64,000 nucleotides of DNA from Siphonodentalium dalli (Eukaryota > Mollusca > Scaphopoda > Gadilida > Siphonodentaliidae): NCBI GenBank assembly GCA_032622095.1, contig CP136067.1, positions 94,292,707 through 94,356,706 on the forward strand. The letters are read 5' to 3'. A program made the translations under genes and the position numbers. The notes beneath the pieces were generated by a model. That model was not told the DNA's origin. It worked only from the letters and a program-made list of their open reading frames with translations, and ran no database searches. This document shows, in pieces, positions 1 to 12,700 of this stretch (its first letter is position 1; each line of letters begins with the position of its first letter).

Positions 1-49
1 CTGATGCCAGTGTTAGTACAACTGTCTTTGGGGATGTGAGTATGCGGTA

Positions 50-418
50 TGCAAGCCTGAATTTAATGTGCCTTGACATTTGCAGAATGAGGTCCCCAGA
101 GGGTGAATTTAGTATGGTAATGCTACCCCGCACAGTGGGCTAGCATCACCAAATTCACCCTCTGGGGACCTATTTCTACTCTGGGAAGTATCTGCAGTCT
201 CAAATTGTTTTTAGTTACTAATTGGAAGAAGATAACATGCATAAATGAGGTGACTTATGGGTGAACATCACCATACCATAGCAGTTGAGGCCGAAGCAGA
301 ATGAGGTCCCCAGAGGGTGAATTTAGTTATGCTAGCCCACAATGCGTGATAGCGCTACTAAATTCACCCTCTGGGGACCTCATTCTGCAAATGTCAGACA
401 CACTAATTTCAGGCTTGG
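50..418. mobile_element. Double-hairpin MITE, family M1 (GAGGTCCCCAGAGGG)
   Basis: Family description. Each end is a hairpin of ~85 bp with arms AGAATGAGGTCCCC... and ...GGGGACCTCATTCT. The centre carries conserved words ATCAGATTGAAGTTCCC, GTGATGTTCACCCATT and AATTAGGGGATATAGAAAC. Full elements are 400-460 bp with outer inverted ends near CAAGCCTGA...TCAGGCTTG. No coding capacity: the RSPEGEF-like peptides seen in several frames come from the hairpin arms. This copy lies 3' of GXYLT exon 7 in block A. Confidence 0.9.
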
Positions 419-553
419 CGGTATGGTAAATCACATTATTGTATGCTACCTGATGCCTGTGATGCTGTGAGGGCCGCATATATGTTTTATGTTTCTTCAA
501 GCACAAACAAGTCTTCAGAAGTATATCCAATCTTTGAATCACGTTATCGTATG

Positions 554-724
554 CTACCTGACGCCTTTGTTGCTATGACCGTCTTTAAACATGTTATGCA
601 CGACGTTTTCCACGTTCTTCCAGTACGCACTCTCCAGTCGACCACAGTATCCCTGGTCCTTGACTTCTGTCACCTTATTTTTGAGAGTTTCTAACAGTTT
701 CATAGGGCCGTCATTCAGATTGTG
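554..724 (-). CDS. GXYLT: GXYLT copy A exon 7 (last coding exon)
   Basis: 171 nt ending in TAG at 554-556. Two conservative changes relative to B. The GGCATCAGGTAGCATAC tail is repeated at about 440-465. Confidence 0.88.
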   Translation of the reverse strand, partial: HNLNDGPMKLLETLKNKVTEVKDQGYCGRLESAYWKNVENVVHNMFKDGHSNKGVR

Positions 725-3700
725 CTGAAATAGAATTTTTTTTTGTTTAATTAAGAAATATGTAGGTAATACTGTTTCTTAGTCTCTTCGCTTCTCGGGA
801 TGGAGTGGGGGGGGGGGGGGGGGGGTCTGTATCATTATTAGACCTACCTCTCTGAATGTCATGTATACAGCTTTGAATCCTGGTTGTTTGGCATTATGCA
901 TGACTCGACAACTTCCATGCAGTAATCGCACACCTTCTCTCAAGCTGAGGGGGGTGGTATGTCTGGGAGAAGGGGGTCGATGGTTGTCTGATTATTAGAC
1001 CTACCTCTCTGAATGTCGTGTAGACAGCTTTGAATACTGGTTGTTTGGTGTTATGCATGACTCGACGACTTCCATGCAGTAATCGTACGCCTTCCTTCTC
1101 TGCCGGCTGACACAGGCTTTTATACATACAGTGATCTGTTCTATAATTCCAGTGACAATCATAAATGTACAATTGTTCTGAAAAAAAATAAATAAATAAA
1201 AACTTGTGATGTAATTCCCTCTTGGATGTCTTAATCTTAAGGCCATATAAACAAAATAGTTTGTTTTTCAGGGATTTTTTTTTTTAAAGTGATGAGGGAG
1301 GCAGTTATTTATATTTATTATTTTTTTCAAATTAATTCTGTGGTGAGGCAGGTATTTATTTATAAAGTATTTACTGGAATCCCATATTAAGCAGTAATAT
1401 GGGCAATATACCGAAGCAGGGAAGCTGCATGACCATCATATCATATATCAGATTTGTAATAGAGTTGTATAGAGCAAACAAGGACGTGGCTAGAGGGTCT
1501 CCATTAGGGGGGTGTGTCCACATTGGTAATTCCAACTGCACCCCCCCCCCCCCTTGAATCAAACCAAAACAGTCCTTGAATCAGACCAAATGTTTTGCAT
1601 AATTCCATTCCCTCCTTGCACCTAAGTGTTCACATGCCTAATAGCCTATTTATAAACCATGGTTCAATCTACCCGGTATCATAATATTCGTATATTTGAA
1701 CCTGAAAATTTCGCAAATCCTAACATCTACAGTAGTGGTCTAACTCCAGACAAATGCACACAACTATGGGCAATAGCCCAGGACACACCGGGCCAACTAT
1801 GGTTGTTCGGCCCGGTGTGAGAAAATTTTGAAAACTAAACAAGAAAATCGCTAAATCCTGGCATCTAGACTGACCTCAAGTTTTCCTAGTGTTGGAAATT
1901 TCAAACCTCATACTCTTCCTTAGTTTGGAAATTTTCCAACTGATGACCATTTTAACCAAATGTAGTAAAATATTGTTTTCTTACCAGACTAGGCTTACTC
2001 ACGAGGATGGGCTTACTGACCGGTGTATACAGTAATATCATTAGCAGATTTTTTATTGGCCACGGGGAGGGACCACGGCACACCGGGCCGACCATGGTTC
2101 GCCCCGGTATGCGAAAATTTTGAAATCTGAACAAGAAAATCGCAAAATCCTAGCATCTAGACTAGCCTCAAGCATTCATAGAGTTGGAATTTTCAAACCT
2201 GACACCGTGACTTAGGTTGGAAATTTCCAACTGATGACAATTCCAGTAACAATTTTGACCAAATGTAGGACAATATTGTTTTCTTAAATAAACTAGCAGT
2301 TTTTGACTGGTCACGGGGGAGGGACCAGGACACAAGCTTTCCAAGTGTTGGATATTTCCAACCTGACACCCCCTAAGGTTGGAAAATTTTCAACCGATGG
2401 CCATTTCAGTCCAATATTTTTACCAAAAGAAGGAAAATATGCAAATATTGGTCCAAAAACAATAAATTCCTCCCAATAAATTGTTTGGAAATCAAACTAC
2501 AAGAACATTTTCAACCTACTGTTGGCGTGAGACACCCCACCCCCCAACCCCCCTCTGTCGCCACGTCTCTGAGAGCAAACAGTTTGAGTTTTTCACTCAT
2601 ATGGCAGAAGATGCGAAAACTACATCGGTGAAATTTGACGTAACTCAGGGTGACCAGCCAGATCAAGCTTTATTGGAAGGAGTTCCACTGGACTACACAT
2701 GAATTGATAATATTAAATCACAACAATAATTTCTGAAATAAAAGGTTCATTTTCTAATTAATCAGACTTTCATAAAAATTACAACAAATGCACCAAAAAA
2801 AAAAATATACCAGTTGTTGTGGAACATGACATGAGCGATCTTGAAGTTTGGAATAGTGCTGATCCACAAACCAGTGTGCATTACATACAACAGCCACAAA
2901 CTGCCAACCCACACTGTCAACGCTATCATTTCGGAAGCCCACTTTGTTTTCACCTAACCAGTCAATGATTGAATGAATGAATTGCACAATTCGTCACGTT
3001 TGTTTTTCACATTTGTCTTACTGGGCAACACCACCTCATTGCAACTTGTCATCAGTACCGAGAATACATCAACTACTTCTCCCGATTTCTTCTGTGGTAC
3101 ATCTTCTTTGGTCACTCGAATTTGAAAATATCGTCCGAAAAATTGCGTGACTTCAGAAACCATGATGTCGCCTGCAACTGTGTCAAAGTCCCGTTTTGTT
3201 TTTGAAACAACCAGGTCAAAATCATCATCAATGTCTTTCGTGGACATGAAATCATCAGCCATTTGACGAACAGTTTTTGATCTGTTGACTGATATAATTG
3301 TCCATTTGCCTTCCGACGCATTCTGCACGATACAAATGTTCACCAAAGTTGCCATTTTGTTATTATTTTAAACAGGAAGTTCGCCGAATTATTCGCCCTT
3401 GTTGTTTGTGAATGTATAAAGTCCAGATAGATTTGCAGTCCAGATAGATTTGCAGTTTGCAGAAAGTTTCAAGACAAAGTTATCAGTCTGGGGCGGTTGG
3501 GATATGCGGTATTTATATATTTATTATTTACAGCTGCCAATAAATAAGGGGTAGCGCAGGTTTTTTTTGGGAGGCGGCGATCCCTGATAAATGAACCATT
3601 ATGTTTATATGGCCTAATATAAACTGATTCACACTCCTCGGCCAATCAAATTGCTCCAACCCATGAACATTATTTCTTGTATGAATCTGTATTTCGCCAG

Positions 3701-6700
3701 GACCAAAATATAGACTTGAGATAACACTCAATCAAGAAATTGGCATTAATGGCTCTGGGAAAAGTTTGGAGAGTAGCAGACGGGAGAACTCGATCAATTT
3801 CTATCTGACACCGACTCAACATTTCATGACAGTCTGTTCTAAATATAGTAATGAATAAATGCCCCAATTGATTATCTCATTATTTAATAAACTGTTGATA
3901 TAAAATCAATATTAATTGACAGAAACTTTTCCAGACAGGTGTTTTCGACTAATATTTATTATTTTATACCCTGGAAATTATATAAAATGTTTATAGGAAG
4001 AGATAATCCATCTCTAAAATGTTTGGTGGCTTGAATTAAAATGGAGATAAACAAGCGTGGAAATAGTGTGTCTGTCATTTGCATAATGAGGTCCCCAGAG
4101 GGTGAATTTAGTGACACTATCCCATACAGCTGGCTAGCATCACCAAATTCACCCTATGGAGACCCCATTCTGCTTTGGCCTCAACTTCTGGGAAGTATCT
4201 ATAGTATCAAATTAACATTCTTTTTAGTCACTTTATCCCTTCTGGGAAATTTGTATATCCCCTAATTTGCAGCAGATCAAATGCATAATCGAGGTGACTA
4301 ATGGTGCACATCACCAACTTCAACTGGGGAAACTTCAATCTGATCCTAGGTCTCCCATAGCAGTTGAGGCCTAAGCAGAATGAGGTTCCTAGAGGGTGAA
4401 TTTAGCATCACTAAATTCACCCTCTGGGGACCTCATTCTGCAAATGACAGACACACTATTTGCAGGATTGAAGATAACGGTACCCTGTATGGTTGGATAA
4501 TTGTGGATACGAGCATGAAAACAAGCCAACCTGTTCACAAACTTTTGTCCTCATATATCCAACTCATTAAAGTACGATTATCTCTTAAATGAAATTAGCT
4601 TACCTGGAAAATAGTGGAAATAAATATTAATGAGATCCTGGTCGCCCCATGTTATTTTTGTTTTATAATCTTTATAATATTCTGTGATTTTCTCAATCCA
4701 TGGAACCAATCTCAGCCTAGTCAAGTTCATTAACATCACGCCTGAATTTATACCTGAAAAAAATGAGGTTCATTAAAGACATATTATATGCACATTTCAC
4801 TACTTCAAACAGATATTTTACTATTCAATCACTACACCCATGTGATGAATTAATTGTTGAAAAATTCAACAACCTTGGATTTACTCTTTCTTAAAATACA
4901 TTATCTGAACTATGCAAATACCGGTATGTAAATAAGCAGTCTGTCATTCGTCCCGAACAAATTGCTGATAAACTAACGACAATGATTTCGCTAAAGAGAG
5001 TCACTATATTTTTGATTGTGTGCTGAGAAATTTGATACAAAATTCATTAAAACACCTGCTTTCAGCAAATTTAATCTGTGATAATGCATTCTTTTATTAG
5101 TGCGAGTCACACATATATAAGAGCATACATTGGCTTAGAATATTTACCTTGACCTTGTAAGCCAGTGCATTCTCTTATATATGAGAGGCTCCCTTTGGGA
5201 GAATTGCACATATAAGTGAATGCATTGGCACATGGTTTTCGCAAAATTTCAGGAAGCTCCAGTCATGGAATGTTTAACATCAATCCTGAATTTAAACCTG
5301 AAAGAAATATTTGCAGGTTCCTCTGTGTATAATTATGACATCCTTCAAATAAAACTTGACAATCAAAGATATATATAGAATATGTAGCTAATGCCGTCTC
5401 TTGAACGGTTTATATCAATGAGGGAGATTTGGCATCTATTGGACTCAATTTTCCCTCGTGGATATAAACTGTTTAAGCAACAGCATTAACAATGAATGGA
5501 ATTCAATTTACACCCCAACATCACCCTTCTATGATGCAATAAGTTCCTCAGTTGAACATGGTGATGTTCACCCATTAGTCACCTCAATTAAGCATTTTAT
5601 ATTTTGCAAATTAGGGAATATATAAACTGAACAGATGGGAAAATGTGTACTAAAAATAATGTCCCAAGCATCTTTTAGTATATGCTACAAAATGTGTAAC
5701 CATTACGAGCAAACCTACCTAAAGGGGGATAATAAGGATGTCATGCGAAGCATCCGTACCAAATCTTGGCTCGATCTGTCATGGGGCATAATAACATGTA
5801 AACTAAGTACTTACCTAAAGGGGGGTTATAAGGTTATTGTGCAAAACATCCATACCACCTCGTGGCTCGGTCTGTCATGGGGCATAATAACATGTAAACT
5901 AAGTACTTACCTAAAGGGGGGTAATAAGGTTATTGTGCAAAACATCCATACCACCTCGTGGCTCGGTCTGTCATGGGGCATAATAACATGTAAACTAACC
6001 TAAAGGGGGGTAATAAGGAATTTGTGCAAACCATCCATACCACCTCGTGGCTCGGTCTGTCATGGGGCTATATCAACAAATTCCTTATTACTCTCCTTTA
6101 GGTTAGTTTACATGTTATTAAATAACATGTAAACTAACCTAAAGGAGAGTAATAAGGAATTCGTGTGAAGCGTCCATACAAACTTGTGGCTTGGTCAAGT
6201 GACTCTATGCTAAAAGCTGCAATCTGGGAGGAGTTAAACTTAGTGAAGAAACTCCAAATATTCTCCATTGGATCGAGCAGCAAAACATCTGTGTCAAGGT
6301 AGAGCACTGAATCAACATTCTTTAGTATATACTACAAAAGATGAGTGAAGTATCATTAAAGGTAGAGCACTGAATCAACATTCTTTAGCATATACTACAA
6401 AAGATGAGCGAAATATCATTAAAGGTAGAGCACTGAATCAACATTCTTTAGCATATACTACAAAAGATGAGTGAAGTATCATTAAAGGTAGAGCACTGAA
6501 TCAACATTCTTTAGTATATACTACAAAAGATGAGCGAAATATCATTAAAGGTAGAGCACTGAATCAACATTCTTTAGTATATACTACAAAAGATGAGCGA
6601 AATATCATTATTAAAGGTAGAGCACTGAATAAACATTCTTTAGTATATACTACAAAAGATGAGCGAAATATCATTAAAGGTAGAGCACTGAATCAACATT

Positions 6701-9700
6701 CTTTAGTATATACTACAAAAGATGAGCGAAATATCATTAAAGGTAGAGCACTGAATCAACATTCTTTAGTATATACTACAAAAGATGAGTGAAGTATCAT
6801 TAAAGGTAGAGCACTGAATCAACATTCTTTAGTATATACTACAAAAGATGAGCGAAATATCATTAAAGGTAGAGCACTGAATCAACATTCTTTAGTCTAT
6901 ACTACAAAAGATGAGTGAAATATCATTAAAGGTAGAGCACTGAATCAACATTCTTTAGTAAATACTACAAAAGATGAGCGAAATATCATTATTAAAGGTA
7001 GAGCACTGAATCAACATTCTTTAGTATATACTACAAAAGATGAGCGAAATATCATTAAAGGTAGAGCACTGAATCAACATTCTTTAGTATATACTACAAA
7101 AGATGAGTGAAATATCATTAAAGGTAGAGCACTGAATCAACATTCTTCAGTATATACTACAAAAGATGAGTGAAATATCATTAAAGGTAGAGCACTGAAT
7201 CAACATTCTTCAGTATATACTACAAAAGATGAGTGAAGTATCATTAAAGGTAGAGCACTGAATCAACATTCTTCAGTATATACTACAAAAGATGAGTGAA
7301 GTATCATTAAAGGTAGAGCACTGAATCAACATTCTTTAGTATATACTACAAAAGATGAGCGAAATATCATTATTAAAGGTAGAGCACTGAATCAACATTC
7401 TTTAGTATATACTACAAAAGATGAGCGAAATATCATTAAAGGTAGAGCACTGAATCAACATTCTTTAGTATATACTACAAAAGATGAGTGAAATATCATT
7501 AAAGGTAGAGCACTGAATCAACATTCTTCAGTATATACTACAAAAGATGAGTGAAATATCATTAAAGGTAGAGCACTGAATCAACATTCTTCAGTATATA
7601 CTACAAAAGATGAGTGAAGTATCATTAAAGGTAGAGCACTGAATCAACATTCTTCAGTATATACTACAAAAGATGAGTGAAGTATCATTAAAGGTAGAGC
7701 ACTGAATCAACATTCTTTAGTATATACTACAAAAGATGAGCGAAATATCATTATTAAAGGTAGAGCACTGAATCAACATTCTTTAGTATATACTACAAAA
7801 GATGAGCGAAATATCATTAAAGGTAGAGCACTGAATCAACATTCTTTAGTAAATACTACAAAAGATGAGCGAAATATCATTATTAAAGGTAGAGCACTGA
7901 ATCAACATTCTTTAGTATATACTACAAAAGATGAGCGAAATATCATTAAAGGTAGAGCACTGAATCAACATTCTTTAGTATATACTACAAAAGATGAGTG
8001 AAGTATCATTAAAGGTAGAGCACTGAATCAACATTCTTTAGTATATACTACAAAAGATGAGCGAAATATCATTATTAAAGGTAGAGCACTGAATCAACAT
8101 TCTTTAGTATATACTACAAAAGATGAGCGAAATATCATTAAAGGTAGAGCACTGAATCAACATTCTTCAGTATATACTATAAAAGATGAGTGAAGTATCA
8201 TTAAAGGTAGAGCACTGAATCAACATTCTTCAGTATATACTACAAAAGATGAGTGAAGTATCATTAAAGGTAGAGCACTGAATCAACATTCTTCAGTATA
8301 TACTACAAAAGATGAGTGAAGTATCATTAAAGGTAGAGCACTGAATCAACATTCTTTAGTATATACTACAAAAGATGAGTGAAATATCATTATTAAAGGT
8401 AGAGCACTGAATCAACATTCTTTAGTATATACTACAAAAGATGAGTGAAGTATCATTAAAGGTAGAGCACTGAATCAACATTCTTTAGTATATACTACAA
8501 AAGATGAGCAAAATATCATTAAAGGTAGAGCACTGAATCAACATTCTTCAGTATATACTACAAAAGATGAGTGAAGTATCATTAAAGGTAGAGCACTGAA
8601 TCAACATTCTTTAGTATATACTACAAAAGATGAGCAAAATATCATTAAAGGTAGAGCACTGAATCAACATTCTTCAGTATATACTACAAAAGATGAGTGA
8701 AATATCATTAAAGGTAGAGCACTGAATCAACATTCTTTAGTATATACTACAAAAGATGAGCGAAATATCATTAAATGTAGAGCACTGAATCAACATTCTT
8801 TAGTATCTATATCTATATTTGCGAATGTCTGTCTGTCTGTCTGTCTGTCTGTGTTCTATAGAAATCCACAGGGGACCATCTAGATGATACCAAAGGCATC
8901 TACTAGGGGTAACTTTTTACGAGAAAGATAATGGTGGGGGTTAGAATTTTCTAAAGTGACGCCGTTGTTGTCAGGGGCAGAACATGGGGAGGGGCAGAAT
9001 TTTTTTTTGTCGCTGATTGCCACGAAACTTACATATAATCATCCCCATGATATGAAGAATCTAATGGCGTGGTTTATATATGTCAAAAGTGGCATTGTTC
9101 GAGTCAGTGATGCACGGAAGGGGAGAGGGGCACCAAAATTGATAAAACTAATTTTAGCGCCGATTTCCACCAAATTGATATATAGATACCAAAGGCGTCT
9201 ACTAGGGGTAACTTTTTACGAGAAAGATAATGGTGGGGGTTAGAATTTTCTAAAGTGACGCCGTTGTTGTCAGGGGCAGAACATGGGGAGGGGCAGAATT
9301 TGTTTTTGTCGCTGATTGCCACGAAACTTACATATAATCATTCCCATTTAACAACGCCAAATTGTTGTCGTTTGGATGAGAGATTGGGGGGGTGGGCACT
9401 AAATTTGATAAGAATGGTTTTAGTCGCCGATTGCCGATTGCCGATTGCCGATAATGGTGGGGGTTAGAATTTTCTAAAGTGACGCCGTTGTTGTCAGGGG
9501 CAGAACATGGGGAGGGGCAGAATTTGTTTTTGTCGCTGATTGCCACGAAACTTACATATAATCATTCCCATTTAACAACGCCAAATTGTTGTCGTTTGGA
9601 TGAGAGATTGGGGGGGGTGGGCACTAAATTTGATAAGAATGGTTTTAGTCGCCGATTGCCACCACCTATTCAAAATCATCCCCATGGTATGAGGAGTCTA

Positions 9701-12700
9701 ATGGTGTGGCGTAAATCTGTCATATGTGGCCTCATTCGAGTCAGGGGTGCACTGAAAGGGAGAGGGGCACCAAATTTTATACACATTATTTTTAGCGCCA
9801 ATTTCCACCAAATTGATACACGTTCTTATCCATGATACGAGGAATCTAATCGTGTGATTTAAAGACCCCATATTGGTGCTGTCTGTGTGAGCGATGGGGA
9901 GGGGAGGGGTGGGAACCAAATTTGATAAATATTTGTTTAGTCGCCGATTAGCACCAAACTTATAAATAATCATCTTCATGATATCAGGAGTCTAATTGTG
10001 TGATTTAAGGATGTCACAAGTGGGGCCATTCGAATAAGTGGTGTATAGAGGTGAGAGGGACACAAACAAAAATGATAACAATATGTTTAGCGCCGATTTC
10101 CACCAGATTGATACATATTCTTCTCCGTGATACGAGGAATCTTATCGCGTGGTTTAGATACACCGAATTGGTGCCCTCTGGGTGAGAGATACAAACGCAT
10201 AAACATAATCATCTCCACGATATGGCGCTGTTCGAGTCAGCGTTGCAGGGGGCATCAACAATTGATTTAATAAACTATTTTTAGCGCAGATTTCCACCAA
10301 ATTGATATATTGTTCTTCTCTATGATACGAGGAATATAATCGTGTGATTTAAAGACGCCAAATTGCTGCCGTTTGGGTGAGAGATGGGGGGGGGGGGGGT
10401 CTAATGGACGTGGTTTAAATATGTCAAAAGTGGCGCCGTTAAAGTCATGCATGAGGATGGCAGTTGCACCAAAGCTGATACAAATATATTTAGCACTAAT
10501 TTGCAGCAAATTAATACACGTTCTTCTCGAATGATACAATGAATTAAATCACATTTGGTGTCGTTTGGGTCACGGATGGCGAGAGGATATGCACTATCAT
10601 TAATAAGATTGCTATTCGCCGATATATCATTTTAAGGAGTTTTGGGCGTTCAAATTTCACAATCTCGACAAATGGTGACCCAATTAAGTCACTTGAATAA
10701 TTATATCTTCTCAACTGTCATATTTATATGGGGATGGCAATCAGGGAATTGGGAATTCACATAATGAGCTAGCAAAAAGAGATACATAGAAGACGCATTA
10801 AAAGTATATTTATCATTCTATTTAAGAGATACATATATTCTTGCAAACTGAGAGACCTTGAACCGTCAGAGGATTGCATATAATACAGTTTCCACAAACA
10901 AGTTACAATTTGTCAAGACATATGGAAATGTATCGGAGGCCTGTTCAAAAATAGTGGTCACAGTGTGCAGTCAATTATATTTTCGTCTGATATAAAAGAA
11001 AACGCATTCAGTAGCACATGAATTTTCAGGATCCTCCAATACTGACATCTGACAAGGGTATATCTGCCCAATACAGCTGAATTTTTAGAACAGACTCATC
11101 GACTAACATGTCTTATACACTGAGAATATTTAGCCAGTTTATAGCACCATGAACAGAGGAGCACCTGGAAATTTCTTTAAAACATATGTATCTTCATGGA
11201 GATATGATGGCCAGGTGTCCTCATGATCTTAGTCCAACTCACTAGATTGATTGATACATCTCTATATGTAAAACCCAATTGTTGTCTTTTATTTTTGCGA
11301 ACTAATGTGTTTATGATGTTCATGTATCATATTATAACGTCTAAAGTATACGCAGTTGTAAATAAATAAATACTTCATTATTGGTGGAACGTATTAATCG
11401 CGATAAACAAAATGACAATCGACAAGGTGAGCCACTACTTATATTCCATGACTGTGTAAGAATACTGTTTTGTGATGCTATTTGAATATACAATTTATGA
11501 GAATACATGTAACACTTTGAGCAAGAGTATTCTCTATTCCAAACAAATATCCACGTCATGCAGAGGGTTTTTTCACATCACTTTAACCTGGGCAACGCCG
11601 GGTAACCCTGCTAGTATACTATAAAAGATGAACAAATATCATTAAAGTACAAGTAAAGTAAAAGAGTAGGATCTATCTGTCCATCCCCCCTCTGTTCGGA
11701 TTTTTATCTCAGACCCTGGACAGATTTCTTGGTGACTCAGTGTACCCCGGCGGATGTTATAATTAGTATTTCAAAATTTTGATTAAAAAAATTATTATTT
11801 ATTACTTTTAAAGGCACTCAATCCGATCAAATTACTATTTCTTTGGCTTCGGGGGTAAAAAAAATAGTCCGAACTTTTCAAATTCAAATGAGTTCCACTG
11901 ATTGATCAGTCACACCATTAGAAGCAATAGCAATTTATATTTATTTTTCACATTTGGCTAAAATGGCTAATGGCAGCGCAAACACTGGCTATGGGAGACC
12001 TAGGATCAGATTGAAGTTCCCCAGTTGAAGTTGGTGATATTCACACATTAGTCACTCTCAATTATGCATTTTATCTTCAACAAATTAGGGGATATAGAAA
12101 CTGAACATAAGGGGAAAAAGTACCAAAGCAATGTTAATTTGAGACTGTAGATACCGGTACTTCCCAGAAGATAAGGCCTAAGCAGAACGAGGTCCACAGA
12201 GGGTGAATTTGGTGATGCAAGCTCGCTGTGCGGGGTAGCATCACAAATTTCACGCTCGGAAGACCTCATTATGCAAATGACAGACACACTATTTCAAGGC
12301 TCGGTTTTGACGTACCGGAACAAACATTCTCTGACTTGCGCATGGTTTGAACAGCTTTCTCCATTCTTCGGGGTCATAGGCCGATGGATATTGTATATCG
12401 TAGATATTGAGTTCAAGGTTATCTCTAAATTTCTTTGGCCACCCTTCAACCTGGAATTGAGACAACAGTTAACATATTTGTTTGAGATTATAGTAATGCC
12501 CTAAATAATCGACTCCTTAACCACAGCATAATTATGGGTAACTTTTCAGGATTAGGTCGGAAATATGGCTTTTTGCCATTCCTCGAAAAGCTCTCAATTA
12601 CCCATAATTCTGCTGTGGTTAAGGAGTCGATTATGTAGGGCATTACTGTATGCCTATACAGTCAATTTCAGTTAATTTAATATCGCTTAAGTGAATATTT

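Noticed and set aside
5635-6003. 122-codon plus-strand ORF with internal repeats (LSWGIITCKLSTYLKGG)
   Set aside because: It is the antisense of the tandem exon 4 fragments; the repeat structure is inherited from those.
6301-8815. Regular repeat array resembling a CRISPR array
   Set aside because: Units are contiguous with no unique spacers, the context is eukaryotic, and the unit is clearly derived from an exon boundary of the resident gene.
8956-9835. Three similar ORFs starting MTPLLSGAEHGEGQN, and matching ones at 57568-57987
   Set aside because: They arise from the repeated internal block of the Helitron-like elements, open on both strands, with no domain and no conservation of length.
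12271-12504. Plus-strand ORFs at 12271-12504 and 38646-38873 that look conserved
   Set aside because: They are antisense shadows of GXYLT exon 3, whose minus-strand translation carries the family motifs and proper splice sites.
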